A DNA stretch of 64,000 bases from Isoetes taiwanensis (taxonomy: Eukaryota; Streptophyta; Lycopodiopsida; Isoetales; Isoetaceae): assembly GCA_021234155.1 (NCBI GenBank), contig JAJEKV010000083.1:4567250-4631249 (forward strand), given 5' to 3'. The translations under genes were made by a program, and so were the position numbers. Numbering within the stretch: position 1 is the stretch's first letter; every line of letters starts with the position of its first letter. The notes under the pieces are model-generated. The model ran no database searches. It was not told where the DNA came from and saw only the letters and a list, made by a program, of their open reading frames with translations. Of the stretch, positions 34,147 through 44,700 are shown piece by piece.

Positions 34147-34437
34147 TTACTCTTCTGAATCATCGTCACCAGACGCTCCAGAGATCCTTTTGATCATGAA
34201 CAATTGATGCTCTCTATTTCATATAGATGGATGATAACATCGAAGGGATCAGGATAATGGCACGCAGGATTGATAGCAACAGTAGTCAACCAGTCTTCAA
34301 GCACTATACCTCGCTTGCGGCACTACAAGAAGTCCTCATGGTTCATCTTGCAAGTAATGGAATCACGTTCAGGACCAGAATGTGTCATAGCTAGACGGAG
34401 GCCAATGTTGATGGACTCAGCAATTTGATGCATAGTT
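34147..34437 (-). pseudogene. Unrecognised decayed coding segment, second copy (minus arm)
   Basis: Counterpart of 26,778-27,060. It carries I-A-E-S-I-N-I-G-L-R-L-A-M-T, S-I-T-C-K-M-N-H-E-D-F-L, a TAG, then C-R-K-R-G-I-V-L-E-D-W-L and P-F-D-V-I-I-H-L. A one-base loss near 34,227 shifts the frame before the acidic tail. Lesions differ from those of copy 1. Confidence 0.5.
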
Positions 34438-34497
34438 ATACCCACCAAAATTATTGATGGTATATACATAGAAATTATTGGGATATATATACTATGT

Positions 34498-34873
34498 ATG
34501 ATACTCGTATATATACCCGATAATGTTGCTGCAGTGGACATAAATAATTTTATGGGTATAAGTGTAGCTGCATTGGATGGCATAAGGCATTCATTTGCTA
34601 TGTCTCGACATCCTGCTAGAGTTCTCGAGAGGTCGCATTTGCCTTCTTCTGCTGAACATCTGGACTCCATTACTTGCTCTATGAGCTTCAAAGATCTATA
34701 TGCATGCAAGCAAAGAGGTATCATCCTTGATCCCTGGCTGAATGATATAGCAGAGTGTCGAGAGAGAGAGAGAGAGATTCCGCGACGAGTACCATGTTGT
34801 TATCAATCTTGTTTGGGTTCCAGAGCGTGACGCTTATGAGCTTGATAATATCACCAATGCCTATAATCTATGA
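34498..34873 (+). pseudogene. Unrecognised coding segment, second copy (plus arm), (GA)n frameshift
   Basis: Counterpart of 27,133-27,465. The frame is shared up to I-A-E-C-R-E-R; a GA-dinucleotide run at about 34,760-34,778 then moves translation off the ancestral frame. The ancestral C-terminus R-D-A-Y-E-L-D-N-I-T is still encoded in another frame up to TGA at 34,871-34,873. Confidence 0.45.
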
Positions 34874-35370
34874 ATCAGGTATGTTATAAGAGTATTATGC
34901 ATGATGAATAAATAAATGTAAGGTTAAAGTGTATTATGCAGTTATTAAAGATGTAAGCATTTATATGTGATCTAAGTTATAGTAATGTACAAGATCTAAT
35001 GTATTAAGATGAATAAGATATATATAGTAAAGTACAGCTTCACTTGACAAGCCCTTGACCTCCCGAGGAAATTGGGCTTGTGCTCAATTCGAGCCCCGAC
35101 GAGGCGCCAAGAGACTTGGATGACGCTTGCCTTCCCAGGGCAAACTGAGCAGGCGCCCACTTTGGGTTCCTTGGAGGCGCCTTTTTAACTTGACTTAGAC
35201 CATGACCTCCTAGAGTTATAGGGCTATTATGCTCTTCTTATGGAAATAGAGAGAAACTGTAGTATTCATATAGAAACGAAGTACATAGACCTAGTAAAAT
35301 GCCTGAACACAGCTAAAGCAACACACATATAAAGAAAGATAATAGATAATATCAGAGAGCAAAGTTTTAG

Positions 35371-36407
35371 TCAATGCCCAGTGCAACCTGAATAAGATCC
35401 TCTAGATTGAATTCCGCAATGTTACTTCGGCTGAACAGATCCAGCCAGTCATCCAATTCTGCGAGAGAGAGGGAGTAGTGTTGTTCACGAGCTTGATAGC
35501 CAAAGCTTCACGCTGCCTTTCTTGCTTCTTGTAAAGCTTTTTGAACAATGACCTGAACAAGTTGTACACCCAAATCTCCTTCTTTTTCCCAGCCTCTTCA
35601 ATGCCTTTGCCCTGTAAATATGGCATTTAAGTGATATGAGGCAGTCCTCAAGCTCCGACCTGTTGAGCTGATCTCCCTCAATGTACACTCGTGCCAGCCC
35701 TTGCTCGTGGAGGAGCTTCCTGATTTGAGCATTGATCTCTTTCTTTCTGTGCTGGTTCATCTCGCTCTGCACCTCCAGCTGCAAGTGATTAGCATGGGCT
35801 AGAATTGGTTCACAAATATTGGACTGCATTTCAGATATTGTAAGTCCATATCTGCATCTGGTATCAACTATTCTGAGTCAGGGAATCAGGGAATGCACGA
35901 TTTGCAAAACTACGCCTTCCAAGGTAGAACCTCCATTTCGTATGATTTTTAGTTCTCAAGCCTTGGACTTCCTTTTGATGTTTCCTTTCACACAATGCCT
36001 GCCATCTCACCTACCTACATGACTCCCAAAATATTCCATGGTTTTAATAAAAAAAACCCATTATTCTGGACTTTAGCCATCATTTCAGACGCATACGGAC
36101 TCAGGAAAAGTCCATATATAATGAAATTGTGCTTTTCCTCTCTTTCGGATAGCTTGTTAATTTTTGGCAAGAATAGTAGCCATTCACTGGAATCCAAGTG
36201 TATAACAACGGAGATTCGTTCAGGGGATTTGATAGCTTCTCTTTCCAGTATTAATTCATGAACTTTCATATTCTTGATGCAGCATAAAATTGTTTGGACA
36301 GATGAATAAAGACACTCAATCCTGTTCTTGTCATATCCAATGTTTATAAGCTGAACATCCCAGGTAGGCGGTATGATCTCAAAATCCTCTTCTTCGTCAT
36401 AAATTTC
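35371..36407 (-). CDS. 3' exons of an unidentified multi-exon gene
   Basis: Upstream exon: acceptor CAG at 36,410-36,408, then E-I-Y-D-E-E-E-D-F-E-I-I-P-P-T-W through L-H/V-I-H-L-D-S-S-E-W and a tail ending near W-N-I-L-G at about 36,025, where several GT donors occur. Next exon: acceptor near 35,786, L-E-V-Q-S-E-M-N-Q-H-R-K-K-E-I-N, then L-L-H-E-Q-G-L-A-R-V-Y-I-E-G and L-N-R-S-E-L-E-D-C. Further down another frame gives W-V-Y-N-L-F-R-S-L-F-K-K-L-Y-K-K-Q-E-R-Q and the C-terminus ending G-I-D with stop at 35,373-35,371. A (CT)n expansion near 35,465-35,475 and a frame change near 35,620 break continuity, so this copy may be a pseudogene. The charged helical segments resemble SMC-hinge/GMI1-type plant nuclear proteins only loosely; family not established. 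Confidence 0.5.
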
Positions 36408-36700
36408 CTGTGACATAGATATTTGGTAGACCATAAGTTAGAATGAATCATTTATCATTTGTCGTCAAACATTTCATATTTCTCATATGAAGTAATCAAG
36501 TAAAGGGATTCCAATTTTCCTAAATTGAAGCTTAGGGTTTATCTAATAGCTCAAACGTATAGAAGGTAGGTAGAAGACAACATTGGATGTACCAATGTGA
36601 TGCAATGTCTAAAAAAAAGCTGGTTTGAACTAGATGCACTAGATCAAACATCCACCTCCGTCAATCCATTGGTAGTATTATCACCCTACTACCGGACTGA
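36408..36700. other. Intron or upstream flank of the minus-strand gene
   Basis: AT-rich. If the acceptor at 36,408 is real this is intron, then interrupted by the retroposon tail that follows. No further exon recognised up to 40,500. Confidence 0.3.
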
Positions 36701-36719
36701 GTTTTTCCAGCATCCTACT

Positions 36720-36890
36720 CAAATCCTTTATACTGCAAAGGTTTTTCCCTTGAAAACCTTTCGAGGCAGGGGTTTTTTAATCCTAGTATTATTGATTGTA
36801 CTAGCCCATTGTATGGGTCCCATGACCTATTGGTCTCCGTGGACGTTAAAAAAACTATTCTATTCTATTCTATTCTATACCTCAAGTCAG
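36720..36890 (+). mobile_element. Retroposon 3' end with (TTCTA)n tail
   Basis: Plus-strand relative of 4,594-4,780 and 17,082-17,270. It shares ggtttttcccttgaaaacct, ggggttttttaatcc, tgggtcccat and ggtctccgtggacgttaaaa, followed by a (ttcta)n run at about 36,857-36,880. 5' limit unknown; sequence from about 36,580 may belong to it. Confidence 0.55.
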
Positions 36891-39800
36891 TGTTTATTTT
36901 TATACCAGTCTTTAAACAACTTTCCTTATATACTTGTTTTCACATGATTATGAGACCATAGTTTAATGTGTAACTGACTTTCCACTGGGTACCAGTCATG
37001 TCTTTACACAATATCTCATATGAATCTTAAATGAGTTACTTAGTAATTCATGTTTACATATCTATTACAAAGAGATAGTACTTCAACCACATGGTCATGG
37101 AAAACCATATTTAACTCAGGGATAAACTATTAACTACAAGGATACCCAGTGTAATACTGACAATTTAGAAAAATAAATTTTCATTTTTCTATGTGTTAGA
37201 TACATGAGTCTATTTAAATGAATAAATAGATTTTTCTTGTTGACAAAGATATGTACCAGCATACACCAAATAAAGCCGAAGATCTTCTCGAGGCAAATCC
37301 TTCTACAACTAGTAGATCTTAGAGGGACTAGATGATAGAGACTTTTAGAGCCTATCATCTATTAGAAATATCCATCTATGGCAGTCATCCTACAGCCTGA
37401 CATGTTGCCATACAATAAATTTTTTTTTCTTTTAAAACCTCTAGTTGATCAGAAACAACTTGTTAAAGCATATCACAAGTAATATTTTTATCTATATCAG
37501 GAACTCTTAATCATTTCAAAATTCTTTTCCTATTATATATGGCACATCCCTTAGAGGATTTCAAAAACTTTATATCATAACCACTTGTCAAACTCATAAC
37601 TTGTCTATTGAGGGCATGGTGCAAACCCCTGTTATCTGATCAGCATCTATGCCACAAGTATGAGAAGTCTACTATATTACACATATAAACCATAGGCATA
37701 TAAGCATGAGCTGCCAAAAACATATAACAGTAAAAAAAACTATGGTCAAGAGTACGTATTCCAATTTTTTTCCAAAAAAGTATTGGCCTTTTTTCTGTCC
37801 AAGGCAGTATAGATAATCTGCAAAAAACCACATCTTCAGACCACCAACCTTCTTCCATCCAGAATCAACAAAAAGAGAACAAAAAAACACAATGGGAAGA
37901 AGTGTGATTTATCTGCGTTTTGAGATTAGCAGATAAATCCGCTTCTTGAGGCCAATCAATACCCCATTAGCATGTTACTGGTATCAGGGCAAGGGCCAAA
38001 AGGTACATTGGGATCTTCAACTCATTGCTGGTCACCCATTGTCCCTTTTGTCCCTTCTTGTTAATTAAGTATGTAGGAAATAGAGTTAAAGGAATAAACA
38101 AATAGAACAGTGTCATGTGGTCTAGATATCTTATATACTTTTTTAATTTTCCATCTATTTGTTCACAATATCCTATATACACACCAAATATACGTGCATG
38201 CTTATAGAACAAGGGTATCATACATATTTCAGTCCCCCCAGAGCCGCCATGCTCATGATCACAAAACAAGAACAAGACAAACAAATATATACAAAGAATG
38301 AAGGGAATGTGGCCAAATGAGGCTCTCCAAATTTGAGATAAACCTGAGTACATCTGAAGAGGCTCCGTCCTAATATAGTGTAGACCGCAAAATGAGCCGC
38401 ATACATCTAACTAAATCTAAGCCATACACTTAAGTTAACCTAAACATGCCAAGTCACCGCCACCATCGACACCTAGCATATGCACAATGTTAACGACTAG
38501 GTGGTTAATTTCTTGCCTCCCCTAAAAGTTTTAGCACAAAAACATGTACATACTTTTATAAGACAAGTCCGACAATTACAACAGGGTGCCAAAAATTTTA
38601 GGGGCGAAAAGGAGGGTAATGGTGATGGTTGGTTTTGTCGCCGAAAGATCTTCATGAAGGCATTGATGACGAAGAGGATACGAAGGAATGTCGATGCAGA
38701 ACATGGATCATAGGAACTTTGGGCCAAAAAAACATGAAGACCATCCCCTTATATTATGGGGAAGTCCATTGTAACAAAGATAGCCCAAAATTTCACTTAA
38801 AAACAAGTGTAATAGGGGCCTTAAAATGTAAGCGCCATAAAAGCGGGGGTCGTGAGAACAAAGCGTGGAAGCACTCTTCTTCTTTTTTTTTTTTGGCATC
38901 GCCGCGGCGGGTAGGCGCAGCGTGGAGCGTGAGGAGTGTTGGCGTGAGGAGCGTGGCATGAGCGTGGCGTGGCGTGGACAATATTTGAACAAAATGTCAC
39001 TGCGTGGGCCTTGAGCCGTGGGTCGTGGGTGGGCGTGCACTTAATAAGCGTCGGCGTTGGTGCGGCGTGAACCCCGGAGTTCAACGAAATGCGAGCAAGA
39101 AAGATTGACCCACGGCGTGACCCGTGATCAGCCTGCATAACAAGGGCTAGAACCCTAAAAATTTTGAACCCTAAAAGGGTTTTGCGGCGGCTAGGCATGA
39201 CGGTGAAGTTCTCTGGGCTGTCGAGATATACTGCTGTTGCTATTTTCAGAAAATAGGGTGTCGAATGGAGCTTAATATCTGCCTTGAAGTGCGCATGCTA
39301 AAGAGAGATCTGCAGAAGAAAAGTCTGATATGATGCCGAAATTGTAGCTGCTATAGATAGGAACTGGCCTGATGTTTGCTGGAACAGAGCCATTTGGTTG
39401 CCTGAAACGGTGCTGCATCCTGATATGTCAAGAAGAAATCAATGCAACGGAGATACACAGAGGGCAAAGCCCATTCTGCTGCTATAGATAAGTAGGGCCG
39501 ATTCGTCTGCTATAGATAAGCAGGGCCAGTTTTTGCTGTGCCGAAGATGCAGACAGGAAACTCTTCTTGCTGAACAAAATCTTGCTTGCTGAGAATTTGT
39601 TGGATAAATGCGAAGAGAGAAAATAGACTGTAGAAACTGTGCCGGAGAGAAAAAAATCTGACTCTGCTCAACAAAGATGTTTGGATTGAATCTTCTAACT
39701 CTGATGCAAAGATTTTGTTTGTTTGCAGATGATCGAGACCAAAGAACCGAATAAATCCGACCTGAGACTTCGAAAATTTCCTCACAGATAGCTGACTTGA

Positions 39801-40555
39801 AGATTGCTCTGCAACCTGTATATCTGGAGCAGATGGGTGGGGGCTAGCCACAATGCGGCTTGCCCTCTTGAAAGAATTTCAATTAGAATGCATACGAGCT
39901 GTAAACCGAAATACTGGAAGAAAGCCCTTTCCTTCACATGTTTTGGTGCAAAACAGGGTGCAAAATGAAAGCTATGCTTGAATCTAGCGAATAACTTGAT
40001 AGAGCTTGAAGAACATGGAATATCTGTGTCATGGAATGGACTCTCTGTGGGTAGAAATGAGGTAACTCTCCAAAACAGATCATGCTATATTGGAAAAAAC
40101 TTTTTGCTTCTTGCGTTGAGATGCAGATAGGGACAAATCGTGTGCAGAAGAGGATAAGCAAGTGAGATTCAGGATTCCTTCTAAGCTTTAGAACACTCAG
40201 TGTATTTGCAGGAACTGGCTTATAGGGATTGCAGAAGAAAACCATAATTGTGTATGGGCTCAAAGGGAGCTAGCCTAGTCTAGTGCTGGCCCTCGAAAAA
40301 TAAACTGAAGAAGAAATGATAGAGAATATTTTTGGTGTGCAAGGGCACGATTTCTGATAAAACTGAGAGAAAAACAGAGGATAATGAAAAAATCATGATA
40401 TTTTGACAATTTTTCAGCAAATAGAAGAGAAAAGAGGATCAATGTGGATTTTTCTGAAGATCTTGCAGAGAGGAGTGTTGTCACCACTCCAGAAATCCCC
40501 TACTGTAAAACTGTGCTTGCTGCAGCATGAAAAACAGAGTTTTTGAAAACGATTT
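36890..40555. other. Non-coding region left of the gypsy element
   Basis: No recognisable protein domain. A GC-rich patch with repeated gcgtgg/gcgtga words lies at 38,900-39,120 and gives spurious His/Pro/Thr-rich frames. ctgctatagataag followed by a/cagggccg occurs twice in tandem at 39,478-39,530. The part next to 40,555 may be the untranslated or LTR end of the gypsy element, but no LTR match to 56,931-57,250 was seen. Confidence 0.4.
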
Positions 40556-41785
40556 TCATAACCAAACTAACAAGGCCCACTTCAATGCCAACCCAAGATG
40601 CTCTACATGAGTCCATTTCTGCTCTTGTGGAGTTAACAGCCTGCTAGCATAGTAATTCACATCATAATGTTTTTGTTGATTTTTCTGACATAGTGTGACA
40701 GCCAAAGCTTGCTCCCAAACTGTAAAGAATAAATAAAAAGGCTCACTCATTCTTGGAGGAATCAGCAAAGTTCTCTCTTTCAATTGTCCAAGGCACCATT
40801 CAAATGCTTCTTGAGCGTCCTCCTTCCATCTAAAATTCTGCCCTTGCTTCATACAATTCATAAGTGGCTGGATTATTTTAGCAAAATTGTGCAAATACTT
40901 CCTACTAAAACTGAGTTGGCCATATAAGCTTCTCACTTGGGATACATTTGTAGGTGGTTTGACCTTCTCCAAGGCTGCAATCTTACCATGATCCACTTGT
41001 AATCCCTTTTCTGAAACATAATTGCCCAATAGTTTTCCTCCTCTAGTGAAGAAAATACACTTAGCAGGATTCAAACTTATGCCATACAATCGGCACCTTT
41101 CAAGAACTTTTCTGAGGTGATCCAAGTGATCCCTTCTTGGATTCAAAAACACTGTTAGGTCATCTATAAAGACTCTCAAACAGTCTAAAATGTCATGAAA
41201 AGCATATGTCATAGCTTGCTGAAATGTGGCTGGAGTATTTGTAAGGCCAAAAGGTAATACCTTATAAGCATAAATGCCAAAAGGTGTTCGAAAAGCCGTC
41301 ATTGCTTGATGTGGTGGATAGATTTGGATCTGATTTTATCATGAGTAACCATCCAAGAAAGAATAGGCCTGATTTCCTGCAACAATATCCAACAAGGTGT
41401 CTATGAATGGTGTAGGAAAATGATCTCTTTTGGTAGCTTTGTTGAGATCCCTGTAATCAATGCATACTCGGATTGAGTTATTTGGCTTCCTCACTGGTAC
41501 AATAGAACTAATCCAATCTGAATTTGGCATTGGTACAATAAATCCCGCCTCCAAATGCTTCATGACTTCAACCTTTACTTGCTCCTCTATTGCTGGACTC
41601 ATTCTCCTTTGAGCTTGTTGGACTGGTTTTGATCCTTGTTTCAAATCAATGGTATGAACCACAACCTCTGGTGGAATGCCTTTCAATTCTTTGTAATTTC
41701 TTGCCAAAACATCCCTGAATTCTCTTAACAAAGATATCAAATCACGTTCCTCTTCTTGAGTAAGATCGCCTCCAATAGTAACCAA
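40556..41785 (-). pseudogene. Gypsy reverse transcriptase and RNase H, double nonsense
   Basis: From 41,785: a linker L-T-Q-E-E-E-R-D-L-I-S-L-L-R-E-F, then the RT start A-G-F-I-V-P-M-P, P-V-R-K-P, R-V-C-I-D-Y-R-D-L-N-K and motif A F-L-D-G-Y-S. Two consecutive stops (TGA TAA, 41,341-41,336) replace the usual G-Y of S-G-Y-N-Q-I, after which the same frame resumes N-Q-I-Q-I. It continues with A-F-R-T-P-F-G, motif B V-L-P-F-G-L-T-N-T-P-A-T-F, motif C V-F-I-D-D-L (both catalytic Asp kept), thumb L-N-P-A-K-C-I-F-F, and a gypsy RNase H with W-E-Q-A-L-A-V-T-L and Y-Y-A-S-R-L-L-T-P-Q-E-Q, truncated after A-L-K-W-A-L. Confidence 0.9.
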
Positions 41786-41799
41786 TTCTTCTTGTTTGA

Positions 41800-41997
41800 C
41801 GGAATGTGGTGACTGTGATGAATGTGGTGAATGTGCTGACTGTGGTGACTGTGGTGAATGTGATGACTGTAGTGAATGTGGTGAGTGTGATGAATGTGGT
41901 GCGGTGATGACCGTGGTGACCGTGAATGGATGTGGTGGATGTGATGATTGTGATGAATGTGGTGCATGTGGTGACCGTGATGACCGTGGGTAAACAT
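41800..41997. repeat. (TGTGGTGAN)n-type minisatellite between RNase H and RT
   Basis: About 22 units of a 9-bp motif (tgtggtgaa, tgtgatgaa, tgaccgtgg variants). On the minus strand it encodes strings of H-H-I-H triplets; on the plus strand a C-G-D/E-C pattern. It sits between the two pol pieces and has no counterpart in known gypsy polyproteins, so it is probably a slippage expansion. Confidence 0.85.
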
Positions 41998-42018
41998 GGA
42001 CTGATCCGATTTACCTCA

Positions 42019-42934
42019 TCCTCCGTATGTGCGACGCCACCAAAGCCGCTTTTGCACAATTGCCGATTGTGCTAAAGCATCCGCCACACTGTTTTGTTCT
42101 CTTGGAACATGTACCACAATGCACTGCTGAAAATAGGCCTTCAAATCCATGGCTTGTTAAAGTAAGCTTCTCAAATTAGCACTTAAAACCTGAAATTGAT
42201 CCATAAGTTGTTGACACACCAACAAAGAGTCTCCAAAAATAGTTAAACAATCAACATGCTTCTTCTTTGCTAAAGTCATCCCTTGAATAAGTGCATGATA
42301 TTCAAATTCATTATTACCGCTTGCGATGCATGGCATACTCAATGTAACAATCTTCTTTTTATGCCCATATATCAGAAATACTCCTACACCTCCATAATTC
42401 TTGAGTTTAGAGAATGCACCATCAAAATATATTTGTCCTTCCATAGTGGGTTGATTTCTGTTTATTCCATCCATGCTTGATGTCAAAATCAACATCTCTA
42501 CTTGATCTTGATCAATACCTTGCTGAAATAAAGTCTCACCAATAAGTCTTTGAATGGACTCCTCCTGCATGTTTACAAGAGTCTCTTGTAACTCACCTTC
42601 ACCAATACTTTCAAGTCTTTGGATATACTTATCTGCAACTTGCTGCTGTAAATGGCATATTTCTGAAATTTGGGTACCTTTTAACCACTTGTACAAAGTC
42701 TTATCTTCCTTGTCACCCACTTCCAAGACATGAAAACAACTAAAACCTTGCTGCCCTAACACCATAGCATTCTCGTTGCTGATTTCTAACTGCGGGCTGC
42801 TCAAAGAAGGATTGCAAAGAAAGGTACCTTTTGCTGATTTCAGAGGATGATCTATAGTAACCTTGTGTTCCCCTTGAAAGATGTTCATTTCACGCTTCCT
42901 CCATAAAGTCTCAACTTGTACGGTATCTAACCAT
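42019..42934 (-). pseudogene. Gypsy protease tail fused to RVT_3-type RNase H (upstream of RT)
   Basis: From about 42,934 the frame reads W-L-D-T-V-Q-V-E-T-L-W (end of retropepsin, after the usual G-R-P-W), a linker of about 140 residues, then an RNase H: Y-F-D-G-A-F-S (first Asp), G-G-V-G-V-F-L-I, N-N-E-F-E-Y-H-A-L (Glu), I-F-G-D-S-L-L-V (Asp), an in-frame TAA at about 42,157, and V-P-R-E-Q-N-S-V-A-D-A-L-A (last Asp). All four metal ligands are present. The N-N-E-x-E-Y and V-P-R-E-x-N-x-x-A-D-A-L-A signatures are those of the plant/archaeal-like additional RNase H (RVT_3), not of the gypsy RNase H, which is found separately after RT. Confidence 0.82.
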
Positions 42935-43243
42935 GTACAGGCTCAGCAACAAAGTATAAGTTTCAGCATGCACACTCTCTGGAAATTTCAAAACCATGAA
43001 ATCCAAGATTGCTTCCACCTCATAGACCTTGCATAAGACATTTCTTATGACTCCCATAGGCTGCACCTTCATTTGATTGAATGCTTTGAGCATCATAGTT
43101 GTGGGTTCCATCATTTTTAATCCAACTTGAAGCATTATATGATAAGGCATTACATTCACTCCGCTTCCGGTATCTATGTTGGCATCTTTGATTAAATATC
43201 CATTGATACTCACATCACAAAGAAATGGCCCTGGATCCTTGGA
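42911..43243 (-). pseudogene. Gypsy aspartic protease
   Basis: After the TAA at 43,246-43,244 the same frame gives P-G-P-F-L-C-D-V-S-I-N-G-Y and the active site A-N-I-D-T-G-S-G-V-N-V-M-P, where D-T-G-S is the catalytic triad of retropepsin. V-L-D-F/F-M-V-L follows. A one-base frameshift near 42,930 moves translation away from the conserved G-R-P-W tail, which continues in the adjacent frame and leads into the RNase H. Confidence 0.85.
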
Positions 43244-44226
43244 TTATCGGGCTGGTGGCTCCATTCTACTCTTATTGGTATCATTTGAGATGATTTGTTG
43301 GACTAAAATTTCCGATTTTGTTCTCCCCCCTAACTCTTGCAACAAATTTAGAGAATAATGCATCAATTGCTCAAGAGTAAGTGTAACTTTAGTGGCCAAA
43401 ACTTGGCTAATCACATCATCTTCATTTTGAATTTCCTCATCCACCATAGGAGACTTCACTATGGGCTGATTTTCTACTATAGACTGAAACTGTTCTGTGG
43501 GCAGCACATTGAATTGCACCTTCTTAGGTGCTGACACATTCAAAGCTTGTTCCTTCAAAGTCTTTGGAAAAGAGGTCTTAGTCTTATCCGCAATTGGCAC
43601 TACTCTTGGTTCTTGGACCACCTTTTGTGATCTTGTAACTGCATTTACTTCTTCAATCTCTTCGTCTTGCTGAATTGGGTCATTCTCCACCTCAACAAAT
43701 CCACAATTCACTACTGATTTTGCCTTCTCTTGCTTCTTAAGTTCCTCAATAAGAGCCTTAACTTGAGGATTATCAATGTACTTTGCATCTTGAATGCGAA
43801 CATCATTATTAGGAAGAGGTACTGATTTAAACACTTGCTGTCTTGGTGCATACTTGTGAGTTGCCCATTCTGGTTTCCCATGTATTTTCCAACAAGTACT
43901 CTCATCATGCTTGAATTTATCACATAACTTGCAATACAAATGAGCCTTACTTAGATACCATCCCTGTTTTGGCTGCACTATTTGTGTGGAACCAATTGAA
44001 GCTTGTTGGGCAATTGGAGCTTGTGGCATCATTGGCACTTGTGGCATGATAGGTGCTGCTTGCATTGGTTGAATAGGAATAGGTGGTGCTTGTTGCATAA
44101 CAGCAAATACCGGATTGGCCCTCTCAAAGAATCTCTTCTCCCTACATTCTTGATCATTATGACCTTTTATTTGGCATCTCGAGCAGAATTTCAGCAATCT
44201 ACATGTAGTATCAGAATGTCCCATAG
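43244..44226 (-). pseudogene. Gypsy Gag C-terminal half (zinc knuckles)
   Basis: Begins inside the zinc knuckle whose first two Cys lie at 55,880-55,900. Next C-S-R-C-Q-I-K-G-H-N-D-Q-E-C is a CCHC knuckle (C-x2-C-x4-H-x4-C), and C-K-L-C-D-K-F-K-H-D-E-S-T-C is a third. A Pro/Gln/Met-rich linker (A-P-I-M-P-Q-V-P-M-M-P) separates them. 327 codons to TAA at 43,246-43,244. The apparent ATG at 44,224 is internal and accidental. Same frame as the protease downstream. Confidence 0.88.
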
Positions 44227-44700
44227 GGGAATTTTATTTGGAGGGTTTTTTTGGAGATGCTTGGAGGGTTTCATGGGAAAATATTCGCACGAATATTCTC
44301 TATTTTACTTTTTAACATTCAAAATTCTCTATTTTATTTTTTTGTAAAATTCACTATTTTACTTTTTAACATATAGCAATTTGCATTCATCTAATGAACA
44401 TGGTAGTATGAAGGTTATAACATCTATATATAATAATAAAGGCGTTTTATGATAGTCTGTGCGCAATCTTGTCCCTTCATTTTTTTAAATTATTTTTATC
44501 CCTTCGATTTATCCGCGGTAGACGGTTTTTTTCCTCGCTTGACCCCTCTCACGGGTTCTCGAGTCGGACCCCTGTTTGCAGGCAGAGCGTGAGCTTGTAT
44601 CACGAAGCAATAAGCCATTCACGAAGCAATAAGCCATTATTGTTGATTTTGTTGCTTTCATTTTGGTCCGTTGATAGGAAAATTTCAATGAAGAGGTTGT

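Larger units (their letters stand above)
33836..35547. repeat. Duplicated 1.7-kb block, copy 2
   Basis: Colinear with 26,465-28,131. Here the right side continues without a break into upstream exons of the minus-strand gene, so this copy preserves the original junction while copy 1 is truncated. Confidence 0.85.

Noticed and set aside
34323-34724. 133-codon minus-strand ORF spanning the head-to-head block
   Set aside because: Its first two thirds are the antisense shadow of the better-supported plus-arm frame; only its last third coincides with the minus-arm coding segment.
38708-39198. His/Pro/Thr-rich overlapping minus-strand ORFs
   Set aside because: They cover a GC-rich gcgtgg-repeat patch, overlap each other in three frames and have no family resemblance.
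41796-41993. Plus-strand Cys-rich 65-codon ORF (C-G-D-C-x-E-C-G repeats), metallothionein-like at first sight
   Set aside because: It is the reverse strand of the 9-bp minisatellite within the gypsy element; periodicity explains every cysteine.
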